From Candidatus Methanoplasma cognatum (GTDB lineage Archaea > Thermoplasmatota > Thermoplasmata > Methanomassiliicoccales > Methanomethylophilaceae): a stretch of DNA of 64,000 nt. Location: contig WRLM01000001.1 of the NCBI GenBank assembly GCA_009777615.1, positions 186,001-250,000 on the forward strand, in the 5' to 3' direction. How positions within the stretch are numbered: the stretch's first letter is position 1; every line of letters starts with the position of its first letter. Made by a program: the position numbers and the translations under genes. Shown piece after piece: positions 51,534-60,668 of this stretch. The notes beneath the pieces are model-generated. The model was not told the origin of the DNA. It saw only the letters and a program-made list of their open reading frames with translations, and searched no databases.

Positions 51534-52703
51534 TCACTCCTCAAACAACTTCCTCTTTCTTCTTTTGAAACGGTTGTCAACGTAGTTCAGAGTGTCCATC
51601 CCGTTAAGTTCGACACTTGAAGGTCCCGATCTTACGAAGAACGCTTCCTGTTTCCCCTCTTTCAGGAAAACGGGGCTGTCGCTCTTTCTGCAGACGATCC
51701 TCATCACTCCCTTTCCCTCATAATCCGACAATCGGAATGAGATGTACGGAAGGAACTCATTCCCGATCTGGCTTGCGATCAAGTTCGTAAGGTGAAGGTT
51801 CAGCTTATCTCTGCTGTCGAAGCTGGATTCGTCTATTCCGGCAACCGTTCCGTCGTCCGCGATCCCGATGAGAAGGGTCCCGCCTCTGCTGTTAAGGAAT
51901 GCCACCAGCGTTTTCATGACGGCCTTTTCCATCCTGGCGTCCTTCTCTCCCGTGGCGAGGTTCGTTCTCAATGTGGATTTATACTCCACCTTCTCGCCTT
52001 CGCCGCTTTTGATGGCCTTCTCTATCTCCATCGTCTCATATTCTTCTATTCCCAGCGTCGCGGCGTTGTTCTCAAGGTACCTCCTAACAGCTTTCTTCAC
52101 TACGAGCGAACGTCTTCCGGAATAGAATATCAGAACGACCGATAAGGCGCCGAGTATCACCAGAAGAAGCTGCTCCATCGTTTCATCCATGGTCTTGGCC
52201 GGCACGTCAAGAGCTAAGCCGAGGTAATACTGCAGCATCAGCATCAGGGTGAACATCGAAAGCGCGACAGATATGGAAACAAAGACCACTCTCGCCGCCC
52301 TCCCTCCCGCTGCATCAGGCGCAATGCCCATGAAGGAATACGTCACCGCCAATCCGCCTAGCCCCATCACAGCTCCGAAAAGACAGTCCATGACGATCCC
52401 CAGCGGGGTCCCGCTGCCGAAGGACCTTCCGAGAACGATAAGGATCATCAGCCCCACGATCAGGAATATCACGAAAGGCGGGATATGCACCGTCGTCCTG
52501 TCTGTGAACAGAGCGTCCGCAAGTATGATGATAACCGGTACGGCAATGAACACTCCCAGGAAATTCCCGAGGAATATTCCTCCAACCAGGACCATCACGG
52601 AAAAGATCATCATTGCCGCATAGCTTGCGTAAAGCAACCTGCTGACGTATCTTCCTACCGAATCTCCCCCTTCCGCAGGAGGTTCCGTTCCTTCGGGCAT
52701 CAT
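51534..52703 (-). CDS. Membrane protein with a Schlafen/AlbA_2-type domain
   Basis: A 389-residue protein. Residues 1-190 contain about seven hydrophobic helices. The C-terminal part, from EGEKVEYKSTLRTNL, is an AlbA_2 (Schlafen AlbA-like) domain with the FLNSRGGTLLIGIADDGTVAGI and NEFLPYISFRLSD segments. These domains bind nucleotides or nucleic acid, and here they would face the cytoplasm from a membrane anchor. The start at the double ATG (52698-52703) avoids a long unrelated extension. No partner gene is obvious. Confidence 0.7.
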   Translation of the reverse strand: MMPEGTEPPAEGGDSVGRYVSRLLYASYAAMMIFSVMVLVGGIFLGNFLGVFIAVPVIIILADALFTDRTTVHIPPFVIFLIVGLMILIVLGRSFGSGTPLGIVMDCLFGAVMGLGGLAVTYSFMGIAPDAAGGRAARVVFVSISVALSMFTLMLMLQYYLGLALDVPAKTMDETMEQLLLVILGALSVVLIFYSGRRSLVVKKAVRRYLENNAATLGIEEYETMEIEKAIKSGEGEKVEYKSTLRTNLATGEKDARMEKAVMKTLVAFLNSRGGTLLIGIADDGTVAGIDESSFDSRDKLNLHLTNLIASQIGNEFLPYISFRLSDYEGKGVMRIVCRKSDSPVFLKEGKQEAFFVRSGPSSVELNGMDTLNYVDNRFKRRKRKLFEE

Positions 52704-52834
52704 TTCTCTATGAGCGGGCCCGTATTTATTATTACTCTGGTCAGCCAGATGCCGGCCGGCACCGTTGGATATGCGGGATTCCACCAGAGACTATTAAATA
52801 ACATAAGGAGGTCAGGTGTTTCGGAGTAATCGCA

Positions 52835-53194
52835 TTGGCAGATGTAAAAGAAGGAGCAGCAAAGAAAGCCCCCGTACAAGGTAAGGCGCCCGCGGATAAA
52901 CCCGGAAGCAGAAGACCTAAGCCTAAACCAAAGATAGGGAGCAAAAGACAATCCATGCTGAACACTCAAAAACTGGCGCCCTTCAAATATGACATGAACG
53001 AGGTTCTATCCGCGTCCGCCATGGACCCGGCCAAAGCGTCATCTTTTCTTGCCACAATAATAGCGAAGGCGTCGAGAGTATCCACCAAGGACGCCAAGGA
53101 GTTCGCGAAGACATTTCTGGAGTCCGGGGATCTTACCAAGGAAGAGTTCGATAAGATCGGCAGACTAATGGATAAATACAGCAAATATCGTTGA
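52835..53194 (+). CDS. Small basic protein, unknown family
   Basis: A 119-residue protein starting at TTG with GGAG 8 bases upstream. The first 45 residues are rich in Lys, Arg, Pro and Ala (KPGSRRPKPKPKIGSKRQ), a disordered basic tail that could contact nucleic acid. The rest is helical (LATIIAKASRVSTKDAKEFAKTFLESGDL and a terminal acid-basic helix), not unlike a short SHOCT-type end. I do not recognise it. It precedes the PPC-domain gene by 6 bases and may be cotranscribed. Confidence 0.6.
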   Translation: MADVKEGAAKKAPVQGKAPADKPGSRRPKPKPKIGSKRQSMLNTQKLAPFKYDMNEVLSASAMDPAKASSFLATIIAKASRVSTKDAKEFAKTFLESGDLTKEEFDKIGRLMDKYSKYR

Positions 53195-53200
53195 CCCATC

Positions 53201-53641
53201 ATGAGATCCCTCGAGATGGAAAAGGGCAGGGTCTTCGTTCTCAGATTGGAGACGGGGGAGGTCCTTCACGAAGTTTTGGAGAGGTTCTCCCGCGAGAACG
53301 GGATAAAGAACGCTCTGGTGACCGCCGTCGGAGGCATAGGGGAGGGTTCGCGCATGACCGTTGGCCCCGAGATGCCTTATGATAACGGAATAGTCCCCAT
53401 CATAATAACATTGGACGCACCTCACGAGCTGACGGCGTCGGGTACGATCTTCCCGGATGAGAACGGGGACCCCATGATCCACATGCACGGGTCCGCGGGA
53501 AGGGAGGGTAAAGCGGTAACAGGCTGTCTCAGAACCGGCGTGATAGCGTGGCTTGTGCTGGAGGTCGTGCTGGTCGAACTGATCGGGGAAGGCGCCGTGA
53601 GGAAAAAGGGAGCATCAGGAATGAAGGTCCTGGAACTTTGA
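53201..53641 (+). CDS. PPC/DUF296-domain protein
   Basis: A 146-residue protein of the PCC/DUF296 fold, which trimerises. The conserved segments are RLETGEVLHEVLERFSRENGI, VTAVGGIGEGSR and MIHMHGSAGREGKAVTGCL. The plant relatives are AT-hook nuclear proteins; prokaryotic members are single-domain proteins of unknown function, some DNA binding. An internal start at Met6 is possible. Confidence 0.85.
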   Translation: MRSLEMEKGRVFVLRLETGEVLHEVLERFSRENGIKNALVTAVGGIGEGSRMTVGPEMPYDNGIVPIIITLDAPHELTASGTIFPDENGDPMIHMHGSAGREGKAVTGCLRTGVIAWLVLEVVLVELIGEGAVRKKGASGMKVLEL

Positions 53642-53642
53642 A

Positions 53643-53990
53643 TCATCTTCTGTTATACGTATCGTCAAAATTGTTGAATACAGTGTCGGCATACTTGTTC
53701 ATGTGGACCCTGTCCTCTTTGTCCGGGACTATGAACCCCTGTATCGGGAATTCTGAGTCACAATGGGGACAGCGTACGTTCGGGCAATTCTGATTCGCTT
53801 TGGAACAGTACTTGCAGGCTATGGCCCTGGACTGAAAAAGGCTGAACTCTTTGCCGCAGTTGGGGCAGAGGAACCTTCTGGCCGCTATCTTGAGTTCCTT
53901 GGTGATATTGGCGGACCTCTCCTCCGGCGTGATCCACATCGGGGCCTTGGGAGACACGGGGACACGGTATGCGGGGGGTTCCGACATCAC
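53643..53990 (-). CDS. Zinc-ribbon protein of unknown function
   Basis: A 115-residue protein with two zinc-binding CxxC pairs, FLCPNCGKEF with AIACKYCSK, and a further RCPHCDSEF after CPNV, giving a double-ribbon arrangement. N-terminal residues are proline-rich. It starts directly after the GGGP synthase gene ends (1 base) on the same strand, so it is in the lipid-synthesis operon by position. A nucleic-acid or protein-binding role is plausible but not shown. Confidence 0.7.
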   Translation of the reverse strand: MMSEPPAYRVPVSPKAPMWITPEERSANITKELKIAARRFLCPNCGKEFSLFQSRAIACKYCSKANQNCPNVRCPHCDSEFPIQGFIVPDKEDRVHMNKYADTVFNNFDDTYNRR

Positions 53991-53991
53991 T

Positions 53992-54729
53992 TCACCTTCC
54001 TTTCGACGCTTCGACGACAGATCTCAGCATCGTGCCGTCGGAGCATCTCTCTACGAATGTTCCCGTAACGACGGCGTCTGCGCCAGCCACCCTGGCCGCC
54101 TCTGCGGCCTCCGGGGTCCTGATCCCGCCCCCCACGATGAGCGGTATCGATACCGCTTTTTTGACTGCGGATATCATTGCCGGAGGCACCGGCCGATCGG
54201 CGCCGCTTCCAGCCTCAAGATAAACGAGGTCCATTCCGAACATCTCGCATGCCAGCGCATATCCCACGGCGCGGTCGATATCGTCATGCTTTATCACGTC
54301 CGCTTTTCCTACTTCCCCCACTTTCATTCCGGGTTCCACGATGATGTATCCTAAGGAAATGGTCTCTATCCCAAGTTTCTTGATGTACCTGGAAGCGCCG
54401 GCCTGGGCGTTCATTATCCAGAAGGGGTCGGTGCTGTTGACCATGCTCATGAAGAGTATCGAATCGACGTCTTTGGAAAGGGCGGTCGGGCTTCCTGGGA
54501 AATGTATCGTCGGGAGACCGGATGCTTCTTTGATGGACCTCGCCGTTTCGCTTAGATTCTCGGAGGTAACGCCGGTGGAGCCGCCGATCATTATCGCGTC
54601 CGTTCCGGCGTCCTTCATCTTCTTCGCTATGACGCCAGCCTCTCGGCTGTCCTGTTTGTCCGGATCCAAGAGCGCCATGTGAATGGTCCCTTGTTTCATT
54701 CTGTCGATAAGATATTCCTTTATGCCCAT
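53992..54729 (-). CDS. Geranylgeranylglyceryl phosphate synthase
   Basis: A 245-residue TIM-barrel enzyme that joins geranylgeranyl diphosphate to sn-glycerol-1-phosphate, the first ether-bond step of archaeal lipids. Seen are MALLDPDK, IMIGGSTGV, the YLEAGSGADRPVP loop that binds the glycerol phosphate, and IVGGGIRTPEAA. The start overlaps the DGGGP synthase gene by 10 bases. The next pathway step is therefore encoded in the same message. Confidence 0.94.
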   Translation of the reverse strand: MGIKEYLIDRMKQGTIHMALLDPDKQDSREAGVIAKKMKDAGTDAIMIGGSTGVTSENLSETARSIKEASGLPTIHFPGSPTALSKDVDSILFMSMVNSTDPFWIMNAQAGASRYIKKLGIETISLGYIIVEPGMKVGEVGKADVIKHDDIDRAVGYALACEMFGMDLVYLEAGSGADRPVPPAMISAVKKAVSIPLIVGGGIRTPEAAEAARVAGADAVVTGTFVERCSDGTMLRSVVEASKGR

Positions 54730-55541
54730 AAGACGACACCCAACACGAATGCGATCAATGCGATGAACATTGCTATCTTCGCCATCTTCTGCGAAACATC
54801 CGCCTTGCGGAAAATAATGAATGCACTATAAATAAAGATTGCATCCGCCGCGAATACTATGCAGTAAAGCGGCCCGAAGGTCTGATCGACCAAGGGCCAT
54901 ATGCTCAGGATGACGCCGGATACGAAGAACACGGCGGCAACGGCCGACGCATTACGTACGCCGATCATCATCGGCAGCGTGCTCCTGCCTTCGTCCGATT
55001 CCATGTCCTGTATATCTTTTGCGATCTCCCTGCCGACGCTGACCAGCGCAGCCATCGCCGCAATGATGATGTTGCCTTCAATGTTGTTCACAGCCGCACC
55101 GCCGAAGAGGAAGATCATCCCGGTCAGAACGGCGATCGTGATATTTCCGACGAACCCCCTTTGTTTAAGGAACAGCTCATAGGACACCATCAACGCGGCG
55201 GCAACGGCGACTATGACCGTGACCATGACAGACATCATCGCTATCGACAGCAGGGATGCGGCCGCAAGCCCGGATATCCCGATGATCAGTGCGGTGCGGG
55301 GCTTGATCTCTCCCTTCGGAAGAGGCCTGTCAGGGTGGGCGGTCTTGTCAATTTCCCTATCGATATAATCGTTCAGGGAGTTCCCGCCTGCCATGAAGGC
55401 AAGGATCACCGCACAGGAGATGATCAGATTCTGAATATGGTCTCCGATATCGAATCCGACGGCGATGAAAGCGCTGACGATGACCCCGAGGATGCCCATG
55501 ATGCCGTTTCCGAACCGGAATAGGCGGAGGAATCTGTTCAC
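54720..55541 (-). CDS. Digeranylgeranylglyceryl phosphate synthase (UbiA family)
   Basis: A 273-residue membrane prenyltransferase with nine or so hydrophobic helices. The first Asp-rich motif is NDYIDREIDK and the second is the DIQDMESDEGRSTLP region, both typical of UbiA prenyltransferases. It adds the second geranylgeranyl chain to the glycerol phosphate and is encoded upstream of GGGP synthase with a 10-base overlap. Together with carS at 1609 the window holds three consecutive steps of archaeal lipid synthesis. Confidence 0.92.
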   Translation of the reverse strand: MNRFLRLFRFGNGIMGILGVIVSAFIAVGFDIGDHIQNLIISCAVILAFMAGGNSLNDYIDREIDKTAHPDRPLPKGEIKPRTALIIGISGLAAASLLSIAMMSVMVTVIVAVAAALMVSYELFLKQRGFVGNITIAVLTGMIFLFGGAAVNNIEGNIIIAAMAALVSVGREIAKDIQDMESDEGRSTLPMMIGVRNASAVAAVFFVSGVILSIWPLVDQTFGPLYCIVFAADAIFIYSAFIIFRKADVSQKMAKIAMFIALIAFVLGVVLWA

Positions 55542-55571
55542 GCTGCTGGGATATGGTAAGAATTGAAATAG

Positions 55572-56570
55572 TTAATGATTGAACATTTTAAAGATGTGAT
55601 AGTAGCGGGAAAGCGATCCGTGGACGTGCTGCCTGAAGGAACGGTCCAGTTCCATTTCCGAGGAACCGGTTTCGTAAGGGAGGATGATCCCCGCCCTGCC
55701 TTCCCGGGTCAGGACCTTCGGGATAGATCGCATTGCGACCTCATGTATGCGCAAAACGTCCTCTCCGCCGGTCTTCGTGGACCTTCCGTAAGGAGGGTCG
55801 GTGACCACTTTATCTATCTCAGAAAATCTTTCCGGGATATCTTTAACGTCGATCACCTCATGGTCGTATAGCCTGAGACCGTAAAACCCCATATTCTCCA
55901 TGCAGCCCAAGACCATGTCCTCATCGAAGTCTGACGCGACAGCTTTCATTCCCATATCGGCGGCCTCGATCATGATCCCTCCCGTGCCGCAGAACGGATC
56001 AAGCACGGTGTCCCCTTTTTTCGCGCCGGTCAGGTTGATGAGAGCTCTGGCATATCTGGGGTGAAGGGATATGGGGGAAAAGAAGGGACGTTCGCCGACC
56101 TTTCTTTTCTCCATGATATTCCTGTCGATCGCCCTCTCTTCAATGTAAAGGTGTACTTTGTCGCAAAGTTGCATCTTAACAATTATATCGGGATCGCGGA
56201 GGTCCACATCGTTGTTCCCGGAAAGCACATTCCCGGCCTCTTTTATCAATTTCTGGGAGTCCGTATCTTTCATCATACCCTCAAATCTTTTGGCCCTGAT
56301 CGCAAACGTGCCCTGCGGCAGATCCGCGCCGGAAAGTCCGCTGACGTCCCAAGGGTCGTACGATCCGAGATATCTTCCGATAGAATGGGTAAGGGCGATG
56401 CGGTCGGCGATCCCGCCGAGACATTCTTCGGGGAAAGAGGCCGTAAGGTATCCCGGGCCTTCTCCGACGATGCTGTGGTATGGACATTCGGCCTCAATGC
56501 ATCTTTTCGCCTCGGCCGCCGGCATGTCCTTGGATTCGCCGGACAATTCAAAAAAGAAAACGGGGTCCAC
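55572..56570 (-). CDS. tRNA (guanine-10) N2-methyltransferase (THUMP-MTase)
   Basis: A 332-residue protein with an N-terminal THUMP-like domain (residues about 40-150) and a Rossmann methyltransferase. Motif I is VLDPFCGTGGIMIEA and the catalytic motif IV is VVTDPPYGRS, the D-P-P-Y signature of base-N methyltransferases. The archaeal members modify G10 of tRNA. It lies 15 bases after radA, so it is cotranscribed with it. Confidence 0.9.
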   Translation of the reverse strand: MDPVFFFELSGESKDMPAAEAKRCIEAECPYHSIVGEGPGYLTASFPEECLGGIADRIALTHSIGRYLGSYDPWDVSGLSGADLPQGTFAIRAKRFEGMMKDTDSQKLIKEAGNVLSGNNDVDLRDPDIIVKMQLCDKVHLYIEERAIDRNIMEKRKVGERPFFSPISLHPRYARALINLTGAKKGDTVLDPFCGTGGIMIEAADMGMKAVASDFDEDMVLGCMENMGFYGLRLYDHEVIDVKDIPERFSEIDKVVTDPPYGRSTKTGGEDVLRIHEVAMRSIPKVLTREGRAGIILPYETGSSEMELDRSFRQHVHGSLSRYYHIFKMFNH

Positions 56571-56585
56571 GGGCCCCTTTAGGTT

Positions 56586-57527
56586 TCAGTCCTTAATACC
56601 ATCTTCGGTCACCGTGAACACAGCCTCTCCTTCCGGAAGGTTCGGAGAGTCGATGAGTCTGGCGATCCTCTTCCCGGCCTTTCCTTTTCTCAGATAAATG
56701 CGGAAGGTAGCCGTGTGTCCTACGATATGTCCGCCGATCGGCCTCGTAGGATCGCCGAAGAACGCATCCGGTTTAGCCGCCACCTGATTCGTTACGGCTA
56801 TTACTGCGTTGTTCAGCGTTGCGAAGTTCAGAAGATCGTGCATGTGACGGTTGAGGATCTGCTGCCTTTCTGCCAGCGCGCCTCTACCGAGATACTCTGC
56901 CCTGAAGTGTGACGTCAGGGAATCGACGACCATCAGCCTGACCTTCTTCTGCTGCGCCAGTTCAAGCGCTTTATCGACGAGGAGGATCTGGTGCTGGGAG
57001 TTGAACGCTCTCGCGACATGTATCCTTCTCAGGACGTCCTCAGGATCCACGCCGAGATAGTTCGACATCTGGATTATACGCTCCGGTCTGAACGTGTTCT
57101 CCGTGTCGATGATGATGACATCGGAGTCCAGCCCTCCCCTTTCCTCGGGAAGCGTGGCGTTGACGGCGAGCTGGAAGCAGACCTGTGTCTTGCAGCTTCC
57201 GAATTCGCCGAAAAATTCTACAATGGATTGGCTCTCCAATCCTCCGTTCATAAGTTCATCGAATGCTTTTGATCCGGTCGTAAGCTTCGCCACCGACTTG
57301 CGGCGTTCCAGGATGCTGTCTCCTGTCTCAAATCCGCCGATATCGGCGCAGAGCTTCGCGCCTTCGATGATGTCCAATGCTTTCTTCTCACCGATCTCGC
57401 AGGTCTCTGCAAGATCTTTCGGTGAAGCGACGGCAATGGTCATTAATTCATTATACCCACCTTCACGGAGTTTCTCTGCTATGGCTGGTCCTACTCCTGG
57501 TATGTCTTCTAGGGTCTTTGCTGCCAT
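56586..57527 (-). CDS. radA: Recombinase RadA
   Basis: A 313-residue RadA with the N-terminal helix-hairpin-helix DNA-binding domain ([14 protein letters not shown]), the RecA core and the L1/L2 loops. Walker A reads GEFGSCKT at 107-114, with Cys112 where most RadA proteins have Gly. Walker B is [12 protein letters not shown] and the [10 protein letters not shown] strand is conventional. It catalyses strand exchange in recombinational repair. The gene has a minus-strand TATA box at about 57560-57569. The Cys substitution was read from the codon TGC. Confidence 0.94.
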   Translation of the reverse strand: MAAKTLEDIPGVGPAIAEKLREGGYNELMTIAVASPKDLAETCEIGEKKALDIIEGAKLCADIGGFETGDSILERRKSVAKLTTGSKAFDELMNGGLESQSIVEFFGEFGSCKTQVCFQLAVNATLPEERGGLDSDVIIIDTENTFRPERIIQMSNYLGVDPEDVLRRIHVARAFNSQHQILLVDKALELAQQKKVRLMVVDSLTSHFRAEYLGRGALAERQQILNRHMHDLLNFATLNNAVIAVTNQVAAKPDAFFGDPTRPIGGHIVGHTATFRIYLRKGKAGKRIARLIDSPNLPEGEAVFTVTEDGIKD

Positions 57528-57874
57528 TGGTTCTCACCATAATCATCAAGTTGCTTTCAATATATAAGGCAAATCAGGGGGTGTCCGAATCGGCCGAAAG
57601 TGAGATTTCCGCACCTCCTGAATTTGCACTAATTTGCATGAATAACCCCCGAATGAGCCTGCAGGACATTTTCACACATCAGAACGGTTTTTATCGGCGC
57701 GGGGTCCGCACAGGTAACGCATTCTCTCCGCAGGAATGACACATTTAGCATATGGTCTCGGGATCTCTTTTCCAACCGTTTCTCCGATATATAACGGGAG
57801 TTAATGTGTAAAAGAATGAGGGCCCCCCTTTTAGCGGATAAATGTTTATATTGCTGATAGGAATCCATGTGGAC
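57528..57874. other. Divergent promoter interval between radA and the membrane-protein gene
   Basis: These 347 bases contain the radA TATA box (minus strand, about 57558-57568) and a TATA-like element before the 57875 gene (aaatgtttatattg). A direct repeat AATTTGCA occurs at 57621-57628 and 57631-57638, one helical turn apart, about 60 bases upstream of the radA TATA element. No protein gene was supported. An 80-codon minus-strand frame is not convincing. Confidence 0.5.
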
Positions 57875-58237
57875 ATGGCAAAGAAGAGAAGGCGCATCAT
57901 CGAGGAAGAAGAAGAGGAGTATCAGTTCACTCCTGCGGAGTTCGATGAGCGCGAGTTCATCCTCAAGGACATCTACGGCACTAAGGTACTGTTCATCATA
58001 ACGGGCCTCGCGCTATTGGTCGGCGTGATAGGCGCTTTGCTGTGCAGAATGGATAACGGCTGGATGTTCGCGACCGCCTTGTCGTTCCTGGTCGTTCTGG
58101 TGATGAAGAAACTGCTCGTGATCATGGGATTCCGTGCGGACCTTCTTGAGATGAAGACCATGCTGATGAATTATCTTATATTCCTGATGCTCGGGCTGGG
58201 CATATGCATGGTCCTGATCAACTCGCCCTTCGTCTGA
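57875..58237 (+). CDS. Small three-helix membrane protein
   Basis: A 120-residue protein. The first 45 residues are very acidic with a basic start (KKRRRIIEEEEEEYQF). Three hydrophobic helices follow: VLFIITGLALLVGVIGALL, MFATALSFLVVLVMKKLLVI and YLIFLMLGLGICMVLI. The ATG at 57875 is used because residues before it in the open frame are not supported by a promoter position. I do not know the family. Confidence 0.65.
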   Translation: MAKKRRRIIEEEEEEYQFTPAEFDEREFILKDIYGTKVLFIITGLALLVGVIGALLCRMDNGWMFATALSFLVVLVMKKLLVIMGFRADLLEMKTMLMNYLIFLMLGLGICMVLINSPFV

Positions 58238-58241
58238 GGGT

Positions 58242-59570
58242 TCATATCTCCCAGCTGTTCTTCGGATCCATCAATTCGGTGAGAAGCAGAGGATCGGTCT
58301 CGTTAAGGGACGATTCATGATCCCTTATCTTCATGTTCCGCGGGTCGAGCTCCCTTCCTATACCTGATACGGCTGCCTCGTCCGCAAGCATCTCCTTCGC
58401 TGTGAAGTACATCCTCTCCGCTATCACCGTCCAGCACCCGTCCTCTATGAAAGGCGGGCCGTAGACGTTGTTCTTCCATTTTGAAAGGAACGAATCCGCC
58501 GCCTTCACCCAGACTGGCGGTCCAGTGTGCTTATACGTTTTGGATAGGACATCGCGCTCAAGCTCGAAGACGATCTCCAGACTCTTTTCATACATCTCCT
58601 GCGCCGCCTTCAGAACATTGTAGTCAAAATCGTTGAGTTTTCTGGTAAGGGCATAGCGGGTCTTCCACAGCTGAGAGTAAAGGTTGTCCATGACCACATC
58701 CGGCCTGTCGAAAACCACCGTTATTATCCTCGAGCCGTTCCTGTCCGCTATCCTCTGCAACTCCTCTCTCGAGCACGGCTGCCTGTCATTGGGAAAGAAG
58801 AACTTTTCCGAAGGCGATGAAAGGTATGCCTTCGACGCCACGATGAAAAGGGCCATGGTCTCAATGTGCACCGCGGACGCGACGTTCCTCTTCTGGTCCA
58901 CCGGATCATAGACAACAAGAGGGCCTATTATCGGCGGACCTTTTTTGTCCACGGATATGCAGGTCCCCTCCTTCCATTCGCTCGCCCCTTCCAGCACCTT
59001 GAGGAAGCTTCCGTAATGCAGGACAAGCAGCTCGCACAGGTATCCCGAGAATCCTCTCGTCACGGGCTCAGCGCCGTATACTCCTATGCCTTTCATGAAC
59101 TTCTTGAGCAACCTTACTTCGTCCTTCTGCTCTTCTTTGAGATTCTCAAGGATGTAGTGCGTGTGGAAAGGGGTCCGGTCAACAGCAGACCTTAGTTTAT
59201 CGGCGGTCTTGATGGAATAGCTGGGCACAAGATCGACGTCCACACCGTCGTATATGCCGCGGGTGTAAGGATGCTCGGAGTACATCTTCACTCCTCTTAT
59301 TATGGCCTCTCCGACGGACAGCCCTACTCTTTCCAGCTCTTTAGAGGAAACGGTCTCCGGGAAAAGAAGGAAAAGGTCGATGTCAGGATCCGACAGGTAA
59401 GTGCCCTTCGCATATGACCCGACGAGCCGGACCTCGACATCTATGTCGTGGTCCCTGACATAATCCTCCACTCTCTTCTTCAGGCCTTTTGCGGCATTGT
59501 CTATAAATTCGACCTCTTCGGCGGTCGGTTTTATCTTTTCCAATACCTCAGACTCAAGGCTCATTGCCAA
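58242..59570 (-). CDS. cca: Archaeal CCA tRNA nucleotidyltransferase
   Basis: A 442-residue class I CCA-adding enzyme. The catalytic core GSYAKGTYLSDPDIDLFLLF provides the GS motif and the two metal-binding Asp residues; the third is in DGVDVDLVPSY. C-terminal body and tail domains follow. It adds or repairs the 3' CCA of tRNAs. In this window three of four tRNA genes encode CCA and one (tRNA-Gly) does not. It converges with the membrane protein at 57875 with 4 bases between stops. Confidence 0.94.
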   Translation of the reverse strand: MAMSLESEVLEKIKPTAEEVEFIDNAAKGLKKRVEDYVRDHDIDVEVRLVGSYAKGTYLSDPDIDLFLLFPETVSSKELERVGLSVGEAIIRGVKMYSEHPYTRGIYDGVDVDLVPSYSIKTADKLRSAVDRTPFHTHYILENLKEEQKDEVRLLKKFMKGIGVYGAEPVTRGFSGYLCELLVLHYGSFLKVLEGASEWKEGTCISVDKKGPPIIGPLVVYDPVDQKRNVASAVHIETMALFIVASKAYLSSPSEKFFFPNDRQPCSREELQRIADRNGSRIITVVFDRPDVVMDNLYSQLWKTRYALTRKLNDFDYNVLKAAQEMYEKSLEIVFELERDVLSKTYKHTGPPVWVKAADSFLSKWKNNVYGPPFIEDGCWTVIAERMYFTAKEMLADEAAVSGIGRELDPRNMKIRDHESSLNETDPLLLTELMDPKNSWEI

Positions 59571-59672
59571 AGATAGGCGTTGAGGATTTAAGCATTGTCC
59601 GATATCTGCGCCGTGAGACCTAGTATCGAATGGTTCATCGCCCGTCCTCCCTTTGACTGATCGGCCGTCAGC

Positions 59673-59879
59673 TTATGTCCGAATGCCCCCTTTGCGATTC
59701 TCTGACCTTTTCACCACAGTCATCAGCAGGGCACGCGCGTCATCAGGGAATAAAAGAGGCACATTGCAATTTGCACAGAAAACGTAATCTGCGTTTATGC
59801 CTATGCACGCTTTTTTTGTCAGCATACAATTTCTGCATTCCTTCGATTCCATGAAGGGATAAGCCGGATAGGTTGCCAT
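59673..59879 (-). CDS. Small Cys-rich protein
   Basis: A 68-residue frame with two CxxC pairs, ECRNCMLTKKAC and FCANCNVPLLF, spaced as in a small zinc ribbon. The ATG at 59879 follows an AT-rich promoter-like stretch (taattaat on the minus strand, about 59903-59910). It ends in a basic tail. A real small zinc-binding protein is plausible; chance is not excluded. Function unknown. Confidence 0.45.
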   Translation of the reverse strand: MATYPAYPFMESKECRNCMLTKKACIGINADYVFCANCNVPLLFPDDARALLMTVVKRSENRKGGIRT

Positions 59880-60028
59880 AGTATGCAAACTCTGCTTTCC
59901 GATTAATTACTTTTCGATGCTGGTCAGTTCGATGAGGATACTCAATTGTCGAAATGCCTGCATACGGCCTTTGCCGCCGGAAAATCATTTAAGCAGATGT
60001 TCCATGTTTTGTATGAGAGGAAGAGCCG

Positions 60029-60613
60029 GTGACGGAAAGACCAGATCTTAATAAGAACCTGGACAGCGGGACATTCCGAAGTTATTACTATCTGAAAGAA
60101 GAGCTGGTGCGGTTCTGCAGACAGGAGGGCCTGCGGGTCTCCGGCGGAAAGGAAGACCTGACGAAGCGGATATCATATTATCTCGATACTGGCAAGGAGC
60201 TTGCGCCGGAGGCAAAAGCGAAACCGCCTTCTGGTAAACGGGAGATCACTGAGGATACCCTTATCGAAAGCGTCCCCTCTTATTCCGAGAGGCACCGCGC
60301 TTTCTTCGAACAGAGGATAGGCAAGAGGTTCACTTTCAACGTTGCTTTCCAAAAATGGCTGAGATCCAACGCCGGAAAAAGCTACGGGGACGCTGTCATA
60401 GCGTACCATTCCGTAATGGAAGAAAAGAAGAAAGGCAAGACCGAGATCGGCAGGCAGTTCGAGTACAACACATACATAAGAGATTTCTTTGCCGATAACG
60501 ACGGGAAGAGCCTTGACGAAGCCATAAGATGTTGGAAATACAAAAAGGGGCTGCAGGGCAGTCACAAGTACGAAAGGGAAGACCTGACCGCGCTTGACCG
60601 GCGGCAAAGCTGA
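60029..60613 (+). CDS. SAP-domain protein
   Basis: A 194-residue protein. An N-terminal SAP-type helix-extended-loop-helix unit is visible (YYLKEELVRFCRQEGLRVSGGKEDLTKRISYYL), a DNA-binding motif. The rest, with IGKRFTFNVAFQKWLRSNAGKSYGDAVIAYH and a partly repeated FEYNTYIRDFFADNDGKSLDEAIRCW, suggests an internal duplication of a DUF6434-like module. It starts at GTG. The role is unknown; a regulator or DNA-bound scaffold is plausible. Confidence 0.7.
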   Translation: MTERPDLNKNLDSGTFRSYYYLKEELVRFCRQEGLRVSGGKEDLTKRISYYLDTGKELAPEAKAKPPSGKREITEDTLIESVPSYSERHRAFFEQRIGKRFTFNVAFQKWLRSNAGKSYGDAVIAYHSVMEEKKKGKTEIGRQFEYNTYIRDFFADNDGKSLDEAIRCWKYKKGLQGSHKYEREDLTALDRRQS

Positions 60614-60668
60614 CACGAGGCCGGCGAATTATTTATTAGGAAGGAATCATAACAGCAGACGTTCGAAC

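Noticed and set aside
57629-57868. A 79-codon minus-strand frame upstream of radA
   Set aside because: It lies in a divergent promoter region, has no supporting motif and overlaps the start of the membrane-protein gene's leader.
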